Source of the DNA: Aquimarina algiphila
Lineage (GTDB): Bacteria; Bacteroidota; Bacteroidia; Flavobacteriales; Flavobacteriaceae
Direction: 5' to 3'
NCBI RefSeq assembly: GCF_007489275.1
Contig: NZ_VLNR01000002.1
Location: 62,001-126,000 of the forward strand
Length of the DNA: 64,000 nt
Positions within the stretch are counted from its first letter, which is position 1, and each line of letters begins with the position of its first letter. A program made the position numbers and the translations under genes. The notes under the pieces were generated by a model. It was not told the origin of the DNA. It did no database searches and was given only the letters and a program-made list of their open reading frames with translations. Below are positions 17,020 to 26,707 of the stretch, one piece after another.

Positions 17020-17904
17020 TTAACCTTCTATTTCTTGTAATTGGTTTTGCAATGCCGTTTTATGCTCTGGTGACATTGTTTTGTACTTTGTACCATACCG
17101 TGTAAGGGTCGCTTTTATCCCCTGCGGGGTACTCTTCATTGCCTTATTAAATTGTTCTTCTGTAAGGAATACGATTTCAGGCTCTTTGATTTCTTTAGGT
17201 GCGCTTTCTACGGGTTCATTATCTACATACCTGTATGAACCTTCTTCTTCCTGTACTGCTTGATCCGCTAAGTGTGCGGTTTGCATTTGGACACTCATAA
17301 TTCCCCACTTGGAGATTGTATTTTTAATCACAGTTTTCTTTGCCATTGCATCAAACTGTTTCGTCCAAGGTGAATTTTTATCTCCGTAAGATGTACTGTA
17401 TTTTTTTGCGTGATCGATCACTTTTTGTTTGCTCCAAAAAACAGTTTTTTCCATACCGTTGTGAAGCCTAAAATAAGCCGCATATCCAACTACTTCGCCC
17501 TTACCTACAAGATTGAAATTCGCTACAATTTCCTCGGTTAACGCATTGTGCGCAGTGAATTGATTTTCGTATACCTCTGTAACATTTAGTTTTTTGTATT
17601 GCCCCGATCTAATGGCGAGTTGAACAAAACCTTTCCATCCTACTTGAAACTGTGCTTTTCCTTTATACGCCACAACCCACGCAAAACCTAAACTTGGATT
17701 TATGGGAAGGTCTAGGATTGCGGCTGTGGCTACTGCGTGGAGGACTGTTTGCGGATCAGCCGAACTAAGGTATTTGTCTGAATTGACAACCTGTAATGCG
17801 GATGATATATAACTTTGTGCTTTTTCGCCTAGTATAGACTTAAATTGATCTTGGATTGAGTCCTGCATGAAGAGAGTAGTAGCAGGGGTTAATGAATTAG
17901 CCAT
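17020..17904 (-). CDS. recT: RecT single-strand annealing protein
   Basis: This 294-aa protein matches the RecT family: ADPQTVLHAVATAAILDLPINPSLGFAWVV with the GxAW-type core, KAQFQVGWKGFVQLAIRSGQYKKLNV, VYENQ, and a WTKQFDAMAKKTVIKNTISKWG segment are the diagnostic blocks. It anneals complementary single strands during phage replication or recombination, normally with a 5'-3' exonuclease. No exonuclease of the RecE or YqaJ type is recognisable in this operon, which is odd. The C-terminal 60 residues are a variable tail. Confidence 0.92.
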   Translation of the reverse strand: MANSLTPATTLFMQDSIQDQFKSILGEKAQSYISSALQVVNSDKYLSSADPQTVLHAVATAAILDLPINPSLGFAWVVAYKGKAQFQVGWKGFVQLAIRSGQYKKLNVTEVYENQFTAHNALTEEIVANFNLVGKGEVVGYAAYFRLHNGMEKTVFWSKQKVIDHAKKYSTSYGDKNSPWTKQFDAMAKKTVIKNTISKWGIMSVQMQTAHLADQAVQEEEGSYRYVDNEPVESAPKEIKEPEIVFLTEEQFNKAMKSTPQGIKATLTRYGTKYKTMSPEHKTALQNQLQEIEG

Positions 17905-17909
17905 ATTGA

Positions 17910-18149
17910 TTAGTTTACTATGATTATATCCGTTTTAAATATGTCTGTGATAATTTGTGTAGCCGTAGGGACGGTTTCCTTATCTATGTACCAGTAGAGT
18001 TCTTTTTGATAGTCTGCCAAGATGTAACACTCCTTTGTTTGTTCGTCTGTGGCATCGATCTGGTTTTTAGCATAGCCTAAAGCTTCTAATACTTCAACCG
18101 TGTGATCGAGGTTTGACTTGATTAAGCAAAATTTGTTTTTTAAATCCAT
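17910..18149 (-). CDS. small hypothetical protein upstream of recT
   Basis: This 79-aa protein (MDLKNKFCLIKSNLDHTVEV start, TQIITDIFKTDIIIVN end) is soluble and mixed alpha/beta. Its start shares one base with the preceding stop (TAATG), implying coupling with the HTH gene. It has no recognised family. Confidence 0.55.
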   Translation of the reverse strand: MDLKNKFCLIKSNLDHTVEVLEALGYAKNQIDATDEQTKECYILADYQKELYWYIDKETVPTATQIITDIFKTDIIIVN

Positions 18150-18448
18150 TATGCGTGTCCTTTATATGACAGGTAACTATCAAGTTGTGCCTTGGTTATA
18201 ATGTATTTACGTCCTGCTTTTTTACATTCTAAATAGCCCTCTCGAATATGAAGTCGTAGTGTTTCAGTATGGACACCTAGCATTTTAGAAACCTGTTTAA
18301 CGGTAAAGATTTCTTCCCCTTGTTCTTTGGTGATATGTGCTAGGATTCTATCAATTTTAGAACCTATATTTCTGTGAATTGATTTTTCTACAAGAGCCTG
18401 TAAGTCAGACTCTTCCATCCCTATTAAGTGGATTTGAGTTTCCTTCAT
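18149..18448 (-). CDS. excisionase-type HTH DNA-binding protein
   Basis: This 99-aa protein has a C-terminal MerR/AlpA-like winged helix (residues 48-95): FTVKQVSKMLGVHTETLRLHIREG, then GRKYIITKAQLDSYL. Such proteins act as excisionases or as small regulators. It is the first gene of the recombination operon. It lies about 65 bp downstream of four iteron-like repeats, to which it might bind (inference). Confidence 0.8.
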   Translation of the reverse strand: MKETQIHLIGMEESDLQALVEKSIHRNIGSKIDRILAHITKEQGEEIFTVKQVSKMLGVHTETLRLHIREGYLECKKAGRKYIITKAQLDSYLSYKGHA

Positions 18449-18866
18449 TTTAAAAAAATTATATACGGTTTGAGAAGCTAGATAATAGCCTCATTTAAAA
18501 TCTTGATTGTGCGCTCGAATTGAGCCGGATTCTTTAGGTGATTTCTGACGTATGTCTGCTCGAAGTAGAGCCGAATTCTTTAAAATATTGTACGCGAAGT
18601 ACTGCTCGAATTGAGCCGGATTCTTTGGTAATCTAAATGTAATTTTGCTCGAATTGAGCCGGATTCTTTAAATAGTAACTTACAAGAGATTCGCTTTTGG
18701 GAATACTTAAGCTGAATTATGTGTAAGCTTGTGTTTTAGAGGGATACCAAATTAAACTATTTTTTTGATATAACAACGGTTTTATTCGTTTTTTTTAAAC
18801 ATAGTTATTAAAATACGTGTGTTTCGTACAAAAACATAACACTCACAGGTATTGGGAAACATTGGG
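18449..18866. other. non-coding region with iterons, between ejection gene and recombination operon
   Basis: This 418-bp gap carries four regularly spaced repeats (18513-18670) and an AT-rich remainder. I found no gene in it. It must contain the promoter of the minus-strand HTH-recT operon and could be a replication origin. Confidence 0.6.
18513..18670. repeat. four iteron-like direct repeats, about 45 bp apart
   Basis: Copies start at 18513, 18558, 18604 and 18647. The shared unit begins GCTCGAATTGAGCCGGATTC and ends TTTA or TTTG; the second copy differs slightly and is one base longer. Spacing is 45, 46 and 43 bp, about four helical turns, so all copies face the same side of the helix. Each unit contains GCTC-N5/6-GAGC. 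Confidence 0.85.
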
Positions 18867-21800
18867 TTAATTTCCCTCTCTTCTTTCTTTCACTGCTTTA
18901 GTTAAGGCTCTGGTTTTTTGAGATTCTTTAGCCCTAACTTTTTCCATTTTCTCTTCAACATCTTCTGTGGTTTCTAACCACCCGTTTGTTTTGTATCGAG
19001 AATACATGAGCCAATTTCTAAAATCATCCATTTCTTTTTCACCTGTGGCATACTGGTAATTTAGATACGTAAATTTCTTTACATTGCTGTAAGGCAGACC
19101 TGTAAGCATTTCTATTCCGATACCCAATGCATCGACCAGTTGTTCGGGGTCTTCTGTTTTATAAAACTTTTTGCCCTTGCTATATACTTTGTTTATTTTA
19201 CTACCAAAAGATAACGGGCTAAATTCAAACGGTTTTTCTTTATATTGGTTGTAGGCGTGTTGTACCATCGGTGCTATAATAGGCATTGACCACAACGTTG
19301 CACTTAACGGGTTTCCTTTTATTATTGCTTCCTCTATATCATCCTCTTCAAAATCCAACGCCCCTTGTACTAAAGGGAATAAAGCAGGAAGCACTACACC
19401 GTAAACAATTAAATTTCTTCCATCCTCCCATGTTGCCTTACCTCTTTGTATATTTCTTACAGAGTCCCTTATTTTTTGGAAATACTGTATTTGTGAACTC
19501 ATATAGGTAGTAAACAAGTTCCCTGCCTTGTTTCTTTGATAGGCTGAAAGGTTTTCTATAGAACTAGATTGTTGGGTACTGTCTGTAAAGTTTTCAAAAT
19601 CCCTCAACGCCATTTCTCGCGCTTTTTTCGGACTGTGTTTTTTAGAGTATTGTTTTGTTTTTGCATTTACATATCCTACGCCTCCTAAGATAATTCCCGC
19701 AGCATCACCATACCGAGTTAAGAGCATGAGTTTAGATGCTAAATTTGATTTTTTAGATAGTACTTGCTCGTAATCCCTAGCCATTTGTGCGGTAACATCA
19801 CGATTATAGCCCCTCTCTAAACGCTCCTTCATAAAAGGGGTGTTCATTATATCTTTATACGTCTTAAAGTTCTTTATAGGAGAACTAAAAGTTCCTGCTG
19901 TCCATGCTCTAAATCCTGCCCCTGTCATATAAGCGGGGAATGACGCTATTTGAGACATTGCAGAAGGTAGGTTTAAGGCTAACGAAGCGGTTACTGCCTT
20001 GTTTTTAATATTGATGATAGCGGTTAATAGATCATTGGCTTTTGCACCATCGTTAGCAATATCAACGATATGCTGATCTACGAGTTTCATAAACTCTTTT
20101 CCTTGTCTTTGTACAACGGCTCTACGTACTTTTTCGTTTTTAAAAACATCACTTAATTGACGTACTGCGGGTTCAAACGTAGTGAACTGTATCATGTTAT
20201 TAACATATCGATATAGCACGCTTTCTGCTCCAGACTCAAACCCTAACGGTTTTCTGTGGTTTGTTCTGGCAATTACATTGGGTGACATTGCCGAGGCTGT
20301 TGTGAAATCTACATCATCAACGGATATTTCTTTTGTTTGGTTCTCTAAAACTTCGGTAGGGCTATACATTTCTGTTATAGGCATATCTACCCCAAACATT
20401 TTTTTATACGTTGGGTTAACTTTTTTGTACATATTAGGGTAAAATTCTTCCACCAGAAAATCACCGTATTTCTGTATTTCGGGATTCTTATTTATAATCC
20501 CTTGAACCGCTTCTATTGCTGCATCACTAAAACCGTTATCGTTCTTTAGTTTTTCTAAAGTGGTAGGGTTCTTTGTATACATATATAATTGCAAAAACTG
20601 ACCGAGTGTTTTATCATTTAGGTTTATACTTTTTTGAATAGTATTCCCTTGGCGATCTTTAATGCTTCCTTTAAAAATACCTAAGTCGTTTTTTTTGTCT
20701 CGTTGGTTTAATTTCTTAGATATGCTTTTGTAGTTTTTGCCTAAGACTTTTTTCTTTCCGTCCAATAATTCTTTATAGACTTCTTGATTCATTTTGTCTT
20801 TGCTTCTCCTTGCTGATTGCACTAAATCAGCCAATCTTTTTAACTTATTATCCTTAGAATAATCCAATTGAGCCATAAGCCCTCTAAAACCTTCCATTTT
20901 ATTGAACACACCTTTTGTTTTACCAACGACATTGTTAAGCATATAAGACATAAACTTATCTGTCTTTTCTGTAGGGGATAAGCCTTTTTTAGTGTAGTCT
21001 CTTTTGTTTGTTCTTTGCGTTAAAACATCTTGAGAGTCCACCAACGCTTCGTCTTTTAAAATCGCTTGCGTTGTGTCTTCACGGTTTTTTGTTTTTTCGG
21101 CTAGATCTTTTTTAGCCTTTTCGTTAAATTTGGCTTTTCCTTCAAGCAATAAGGCTTGAAGGTTATTATAAGAATCCTCTAATAACTCCGTTGCTTTTAG
21201 TTTGGTGTCTATGTAATCAATAGTCCCTTTAGGTGTTTTCTTGGTAAGGTTATTTAAGTCGTTACCCCGTACGATCTGCAATGCCGTATTTAGGTCTGTA
21301 ATCAAATCTAAAGAGCTATCTAAGTTTTCCGTAGTGGTATTTGCCTCTGCATCCCTTATGTCCTGCAAAATATCATCGGGGGTTTTTTGTATGTTTTTTA
21401 AAATTTTACCAAATCTTTTTCGTACATCTTCCGATACTTTTTTGGCTTTAAGCTTTTTGTTCTCCGTTTTTAAGAAGGTTTGAGGCTCTTTAAGCATCTT
21501 CTTTAAGTCTTTAGCTACGGCTTTATGTCCTAGTAAAGACAACTCTGAGTCAATGGCTAATAATGCCTTATTTACTTGCGCCATTGTATTAGCCTTTGCA
21601 AGCTTAGAGTTAAGATTTGTAAGATTTGTTTTAGTGGCAACGCCTATTTTTTGATTATCCAGAACGCTTTTTATATGGGCTAACGCTTCTTTTTTGGCTT
21701 CTAGAACATCGGTCTTTTCTGTTTTGAAACGTTCTTTTAGTCTACCTTTTTCTTTTCTTCCTTGGGCTAACCCTTGTTTTCTTCCTATGGCTTTCCCTTC

Positions 21801-24800
21801 TTTTAAAGATTCTTGACGTATAACTTTAAACGGGTCTAAGAGTTGCTTTTGAATATCAATTGCGGCTTTTTGATCTTTTGCATCAAGATTTTTGTAGTAG
21901 TCAGTGCTTTTGATGTAGTTCACACCCGCACTAACAATGTCCGCAGAAGTTTTGGCGGTCTTTACTGCGGCTTGCATTGCTAAGATTGTTCCTTTAGCTA
22001 AAGGAACGAACATATTCATTCCTAAGTTTTCTTTTCCGAACTTATCTACATTCTTGTACATTTCGGCAAGGAAAGCGTCTACTTGATTTAATTTAAAGGC
22101 TTCGGCAAGGTCTACGGCTTCGGTTGCCTGTGGTTTGGCTTGGTTAGCCTTTGACGTTTTTGAGTTAGCCTGTTTTTTACCTTGGTTAGCCTGTTCCGTT
22201 TTTTTGGCAGCCTGTGGTTTGGCTTCGCTTATTTTTGGTTGGCTTTGGCTTGCTTCTGATTGGCTAGGTCTAGCACCTTCTTTTTGAACTGCGGGTCTTG
22301 ATCCATCTGGCGCAATAGTTCCGCTTTTGCTCCCAACTCCTGTAGGGGCGTTTCCAGTTGTTTCGGCTGCGTTTGCTTGTTCTCTTTCATTTAGCAAAGA
22401 TAGTATTTCATTTGTATCTAAATAATCTATAACAGAAGCGTTTTCATTTTTAGCAATTTGCTGTTCTAATGCTTTCTGTATGTATTTATCGGTTGCGGGT
22501 AGTCCTGTAAGGTTTGTAAAGGCTTGTTTTAATGGATCAACTTTTTCCTTTCTTACATTGGTATATACTTCTTGCGCACCGTTAGGGTTATTAACAATAA
22601 AGTCAACAATATCCTGTTCGGTGATCTCTGTCCCGCTATCTTCGCTCATTTCTTGCGCCAAGTCGTCAAGCTGTCTGCCCTCTGTATCGCTCAAGTAACT
22701 TTTACCGATACTACGGGTACGTAGGTTCTTATCTCCAAAGTTGTTAAAACTTTTTCCTGACACTTTACTAATATTTTCAGCAATGATCCGGTCTTTGTTT
22801 CCTACGTTTTCCTCTAAAAAGGCTCTATTATTTACCTGCTGCAAAACACTTGCTATCTCTGCGGGATTCTTAGAGTTTTCCGCAACGGAAATAGAGTAAT
22901 CTTGGTTTTGTGAAGGTGGCGCAATATCTCCCTGCGTATAATCCACAGTTTCCGCATACTTATCTCTAAGTTTACGGTGTGTTGGTCTGGAAACTGGTTT
23001 TCCGTTATTGTCGGTAAAACTTATTTCTGCGCCCTCTTCACGTTTAGGTGTGTATTTTTTAGCATTATTCGCCTCACTTAATACAATTTCTTTCGGGGGT
23101 TGTACTTCGGGCTGCGTTTGCTGCTGCTCTTGGACTTGGGTTTGCTCATTGGTCGGTGCTTTTGGCTCGACTGTCTGTTGATCTTGGACTGCTTCATCTG
23201 TCTTTGGTGTTACGGGTTCATTTAATATTTGTTCTTTTTTCTCTGACTTCTCAACGAATTCTTTGTTTTTACTGTCTAGAACAATCTCTTTTGTTTGTGG
23301 TGACATAGATTGATCTTCTTGAATTTCTTGTGCTGTCTGTGTTAATTCTCTAATCTGCTTATCGATATCTAAAACTTCCTGAATTTTTTCAGGGGTCATA
23401 GATTCAACTTTATTTATTGCGGCATTTAATACCTCTACATTCCCCTTAGTTAAGGACTCTAGTTTTTTATCAATCTCTTTAACAGCCGTAGGGGATAAGT
23501 CTGGATTGCTATCTCTTTCCTTTTTTAGTTGCTCAATTTCTTTGATGTTATTATCCATCGTTTTTTTAGTGATAGCATTACCAAAGGTTTGTAATCCTTT
23601 ACCTACTGCCATAGGTGCGGCTGTCATTGCAACACCTCCAATAAAACCTCCACTTGCCATTGAATCGGTCACTCCGTCCCAAACACTTTTATCTGTTTGA
23701 TCTAAATAATGAATATCAATAAGGTTTTGAGCTAATTGGTTTGCCCCTTCTGAAAAACCCTCTTTTGCAAAATTATATCCTGTTTTAGTTACGAATTCTT
23801 TTGTGAATTGTTTAAATCCTTGCTGTGCAAACTCTTTTGATCCTTCACCTAGAATACTTTTAAACATTCTTTTTCCTATCCCAAAGGTAATACGCTCACT
23901 AGCGGCTTCAATTCCTCCAAAAGCCAAGGCTGCGGCATTTAATTGAAACTTAGAATAATTAGTTTCCCCTGTTTTATTAGAGTCCATTAATTCCCCTCTT
24001 TTTTGCCCTGCGGCACTTGAGCCAACGGTAACTAATCCGGCTGTCCCGCCTGTAGCTCCAATAACGGCAATGTTAGGAAGTTGCGTTGCTAACTGCTGTA
24101 GTCCCCAGACTACGGCATCCCCTTTGTCTTCAATCTCTGAAACGCTTAATTGTGGTCTAATGGTCTGCTCAAAAAGTTTTTCTCCTTCTCGTAAGTCGTC
24201 TACCATTTCCCTAGCTTCCTGAACAAGTTTTTCGTTTCTAAGTGGTTGTACGGCATCAGGAATTATGTCATCTAATAAAAATGCGGCTTCTCCTAATCCA
24301 CTTATCACTTTAGACATTCCAAGAGTTGCCATATCGGTTAAACTTTCAAGCATACCGTAGTTACGTTTTAGGTAACTAATCTCTTCCTGAAAAGAGCCTA
24401 AATCGTCGCTGTTATTATCAAACTCAACTACATTGTTTTTTAGCTGTTTTACAATATCGTCATACTCCGTTTTTATCCCTTGCCAGTTGTCTAGCCATTC
24501 CTGGGGGACTTCTCCGTTTTCTGCTTTCCTTTTGTCGTATATCCCTTGATATTGCTGACCTTTTTGAATTAAGCTTTTTGCTTTTTCCCCTAAGATTTTG
24601 TTTTCTTTTACTAAATTTTGATTTTCTACGTCTAAATTCACAAAGTTATCTACGGCAAAATTATTGAGTTTTAATTTTTGATCTTCTGGTAAATTTTCAA
24701 GGTATTCAACACGCATACGTTTTCTATCTTCTGGTGTTTCTCCTTTAGAAAATGAAGCGGTATATTGATCGTATAGATTTGCTACATCTTGATCTACAGG

Positions 24801-25190
24801 AACGGTTTCACCTTTACGATTTAGTAATACGGTTGGTATCTCCGGCATTGCAAATTCTGGATCAGTTCCTTGTTGTTGTGTACCCGAAGAATCGGGTAGC
24901 ATAGGAGGTCTGAAATTCGAGTCCGAACTTTGATCTTGAGAAGTAGAAGGAGAGTCTTGTTTTGGCTCGTCTTTTTTTTTTAACATAAGATCATTAAACT
25001 CTTCTTGGCTCTTAGAGAAACTATCTCCTAATTCTCCCTTTAGGGCAGTATACACTTTATCAGAATAACCGTCTTGTGTATCTAAGGCGGTATTAAATTC
25101 TTGTTCGGATTTAGAAAAACTATCTCCTAACTCACCTTTTAAGGCGGTGTACACTTTTTTTCTATATTTTGGGTCTGTTGCTGCTTCCAT
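18867..25190 (-). CDS. giant virion/ejection protein (T7 gp16 position)
   Basis: This 2107-aa protein is the last of four genes in T7 gene 13-16 order, so it is inferred to be the large internal virion protein ejected with the DNA. The N-terminus has a tandem repeat of about 26 residues (VYTALKGELGDSFSKS occurs at about 20 and 54), then a low-complexity Q/P/S segment. The middle has hydrophobic glycine/alanine stretches (AVIGATGGTAGLV; GGFIGGVAMTAAP) and a very long Q/K/A-rich linker. The C-terminal third has coiled-coil and amphipathic helical parts (LALNLPSAMSQIASFPAYMTG, YFQKIRDSVRNIQRG). It resembles large polyvalent phage proteins. I did not see a clear lytic transglycosylase motif. Confidence 0.65.
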   Translation of the reverse strand: MEAATDPKYRKKVYTALKGELGDSFSKSEQEFNTALDTQDGYSDKVYTALKGELGDSFSKSQEEFNDLMLKKKDEPKQDSPSTSQDQSSDSNFRPPMLPDSSGTQQQGTDPEFAMPEIPTVLLNRKGETVPVDQDVANLYDQYTASFSKGETPEDRKRMRVEYLENLPEDQKLKLNNFAVDNFVNLDVENQNLVKENKILGEKAKSLIQKGQQYQGIYDKRKAENGEVPQEWLDNWQGIKTEYDDIVKQLKNNVVEFDNNSDDLGSFQEEISYLKRNYGMLESLTDMATLGMSKVISGLGEAAFLLDDIIPDAVQPLRNEKLVQEAREMVDDLREGEKLFEQTIRPQLSVSEIEDKGDAVVWGLQQLATQLPNIAVIGATGGTAGLVTVGSSAAGQKRGELMDSNKTGETNYSKFQLNAAALAFGGIEAASERITFGIGKRMFKSILGEGSKEFAQQGFKQFTKEFVTKTGYNFAKEGFSEGANQLAQNLIDIHYLDQTDKSVWDGVTDSMASGGFIGGVAMTAAPMAVGKGLQTFGNAITKKTMDNNIKEIEQLKKERDSNPDLSPTAVKEIDKKLESLTKGNVEVLNAAINKVESMTPEKIQEVLDIDKQIRELTQTAQEIQEDQSMSPQTKEIVLDSKNKEFVEKSEKKEQILNEPVTPKTDEAVQDQQTVEPKAPTNEQTQVQEQQQTQPEVQPPKEIVLSEANNAKKYTPKREEGAEISFTDNNGKPVSRPTHRKLRDKYAETVDYTQGDIAPPSQNQDYSISVAENSKNPAEIASVLQQVNNRAFLEENVGNKDRIIAENISKVSGKSFNNFGDKNLRTRSIGKSYLSDTEGRQLDDLAQEMSEDSGTEITEQDIVDFIVNNPNGAQEVYTNVRKEKVDPLKQAFTNLTGLPATDKYIQKALEQQIAKNENASVIDYLDTNEILSLLNEREQANAAETTGNAPTGVGSKSGTIAPDGSRPAVQKEGARPSQSEASQSQPKISEAKPQAAKKTEQANQGKKQANSKTSKANQAKPQATEAVDLAEAFKLNQVDAFLAEMYKNVDKFGKENLGMNMFVPLAKGTILAMQAAVKTAKTSADIVSAGVNYIKSTDYYKNLDAKDQKAAIDIQKQLLDPFKVIRQESLKEGKAIGRKQGLAQGRKEKGRLKERFKTEKTDVLEAKKEALAHIKSVLDNQKIGVATKTNLTNLNSKLAKANTMAQVNKALLAIDSELSLLGHKAVAKDLKKMLKEPQTFLKTENKKLKAKKVSEDVRKRFGKILKNIQKTPDDILQDIRDAEANTTTENLDSSLDLITDLNTALQIVRGNDLNNLTKKTPKGTIDYIDTKLKATELLEDSYNNLQALLLEGKAKFNEKAKKDLAEKTKNREDTTQAILKDEALVDSQDVLTQRTNKRDYTKKGLSPTEKTDKFMSYMLNNVVGKTKGVFNKMEGFRGLMAQLDYSKDNKLKRLADLVQSARRSKDKMNQEVYKELLDGKKKVLGKNYKSISKKLNQRDKKNDLGIFKGSIKDRQGNTIQKSINLNDKTLGQFLQLYMYTKNPTTLEKLKNDNGFSDAAIEAVQGIINKNPEIQKYGDFLVEEFYPNMYKKVNPTYKKMFGVDMPITEMYSPTEVLENQTKEISVDDVDFTTASAMSPNVIARTNHRKPLGFESGAESVLYRYVNNMIQFTTFEPAVRQLSDVFKNEKVRRAVVQRQGKEFMKLVDQHIVDIANDGAKANDLLTAIINIKNKAVTASLALNLPSAMSQIASFPAYMTGAGFRAWTAGTFSSPIKNFKTYKDIMNTPFMKERLERGYNRDVTAQMARDYEQVLSKKSNLASKLMLLTRYGDAAGIILGGVGYVNAKTKQYSKKHSPKKAREMALRDFENFTDSTQQSSSIENLSAYQRNKAGNLFTTYMSSQIQYFQKIRDSVRNIQRGKATWEDGRNLIVYGVVLPALFPLVQGALDFEEDDIEEAIIKGNPLSATLWSMPIIAPMVQHAYNQYKEKPFEFSPLSFGSKINKVYSKGKKFYKTEDPEQLVDALGIGIEMLTGLPYSNVKKFTYLNYQYATGEKEMDDFRNWLMYSRYKTNGWLETTEDVEEKMEKVRAKESQKTRALTKAVKERREGN

Positions 25191-26689
25191 TAGATACCGT
25201 AATCGTTGCCAGTTTCTTTTTTATTCTTTTTCGCTGATTTAGCTTGTTGTTCTTCTTTATTTTTTTCCACCAAATTCATCAATGTCCCGTCTAAGTCTTC
25301 AAGATCATCGTAATAACCCTCTGTTCCTTCTTTTCTCATTCGTCTTGAATAGTCACTAATTTCGTTTTTGTCACGAATAAGTCTTTCTCTTGTTTGTGGA
25401 ACTTCTAGTTTTTTACCTTTTTCATCAGCCAATATTTCTTCTTGGATGGTCATTTCTATATCACCATTAGGATCACGGGATATTTGTTTAACAATTGATT
25501 TTCCTTTACCTACTTCTTTAATGTCTATCGGGATATTTAAACTAAAGTTATAAACCCCCGGCTCTTGTCCTTCTGCCTGTTCTGCTCCGGGTGACTTCAA
25601 AGGGTTGCCTTTTTCATCGGTCTTTAATCTAATCTGACCTAAAGGCACTTTATCTTTATTCTCTTTGGCTTTATTGGCTCGTTTCTTTTCGTTTGCATTT
25701 ATCCGTCCTGTTAAGCCTCTTTGGTCTATTGTGTTTTCATCTCCCAAGTTTTTGGTGGCTTTTATCATTTCAGCATATTCATCCGTTAACATTTGTCTTT
25801 CTTCATCGTCAATAACTTCAACATCCTCTTCCGATAATCTAAGGTTTTGCCTAGCAAAAGAATACCCAAATTGAGATAAGCCCCCTGCTTCCTCACCAAA
25901 GAGTTGACTAGCCGCATAATCTTTTAGTCTATCGTCGCTAATGTCTCTATCTTTACTTGTTCTAAAACCTGTTTGAGAAACATTTTCCTGTACTGCAAAG
26001 TTTTTTGCGTCTTCTGTTAATTTTTCAGCTAAATTAAAGGCTCTATGTGGGGTCGGTCTTTTCTTTCCACTCATCCAATCAGAATAACTAATATATTCAG
26101 GAATACCGTCACTTTCTGCGTTTTTAAAAGCAAGTACTAACTCCCCTGTATCATCTATAGTCATATCTACCTCTTTGTTTTCCGAGAACATAGTTTGCAG
26201 CTTGTTACTAAAATTTTCATCCTTGATAATCTTTCCGTTGGCAACCCCTGTATTGTAAGCGGTTATTTCTTTAGTAACATTGTCAGAAAAACTATGCATC
26301 ATTTCAGGTAATTTTGCTAATTGATCTAATTTTAACTGTAGGTTTCTTCTCTCTTCTGGGTTTAAATTTGGATCATCTAATTTTACTGCGGTTTCTCCTA
26401 AGACTTGCTTTGCTCTGGAAAGGGCATTAAAGTTTATTTCGTTAAGGCTTTTAGATTTGGTGTCCCACATCTTTAAACCTCCCTCGATCTTTGCTAGTTT
26501 AGCCTCTTTTGCTTTTGCTTCGGCTCTTTTTTCTTGTCGTTTTTTTTCGTCTAAAGCTGCTTTTCGCCCTTCTCTTGCGTCATTTCTACGTGCGGCAATG
26601 CCTCCCCAATATTGGGCTGCCTGACTAATGCCATCATCTAATCTTCTTAATCTTTGATATGCTGCGCCTCCACCTCCTGCTTTTGCCAT
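25190..26689 (-). CDS. coiled-coil virion protein (T7 gp15 position)
   Basis: This 499-aa highly charged, helical protein starts MAKAGGGGAAYQRLRRLDDG and has a K/E/A-rich coiled-coil stretch at about 50-90 and a lysine-rich tail. Its stop shares one base with the start of the giant gene. By position it corresponds to T7 gene 15 (an ejection protein), although it is shorter and shows no recognisable motif. Confidence 0.55.
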   Translation of the reverse strand: MAKAGGGGAAYQRLRRLDDGISQAAQYWGGIAARRNDAREGRKAALDEKKRQEKRAEAKAKEAKLAKIEGGLKMWDTKSKSLNEINFNALSRAKQVLGETAVKLDDPNLNPEERRNLQLKLDQLAKLPEMMHSFSDNVTKEITAYNTGVANGKIIKDENFSNKLQTMFSENKEVDMTIDDTGELVLAFKNAESDGIPEYISYSDWMSGKKRPTPHRAFNLAEKLTEDAKNFAVQENVSQTGFRTSKDRDISDDRLKDYAASQLFGEEAGGLSQFGYSFARQNLRLSEEDVEVIDDEERQMLTDEYAEMIKATKNLGDENTIDQRGLTGRINANEKKRANKAKENKDKVPLGQIRLKTDEKGNPLKSPGAEQAEGQEPGVYNFSLNIPIDIKEVGKGKSIVKQISRDPNGDIEMTIQEEILADEKGKKLEVPQTRERLIRDKNEISDYSRRMRKEGTEGYYDDLEDLDGTLMNLVEKNKEEQQAKSAKKNKKETGNDYGI

Positions 26690-26707
26690 TTTTCTTGTTT
26701 TTTTATA

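Noticed and set aside
18513-18540. tRNA T-arm like sequence
   Set aside because: GCTCGAATTGAGC looks like a T-arm, but no acceptor or anticodon stem is present around it.
18513-18670. CRISPR array
   Set aside because: There are only four copies with intervals of about 20 bp, no cas genes, and the repeats vary; helically phased iterons fit better.
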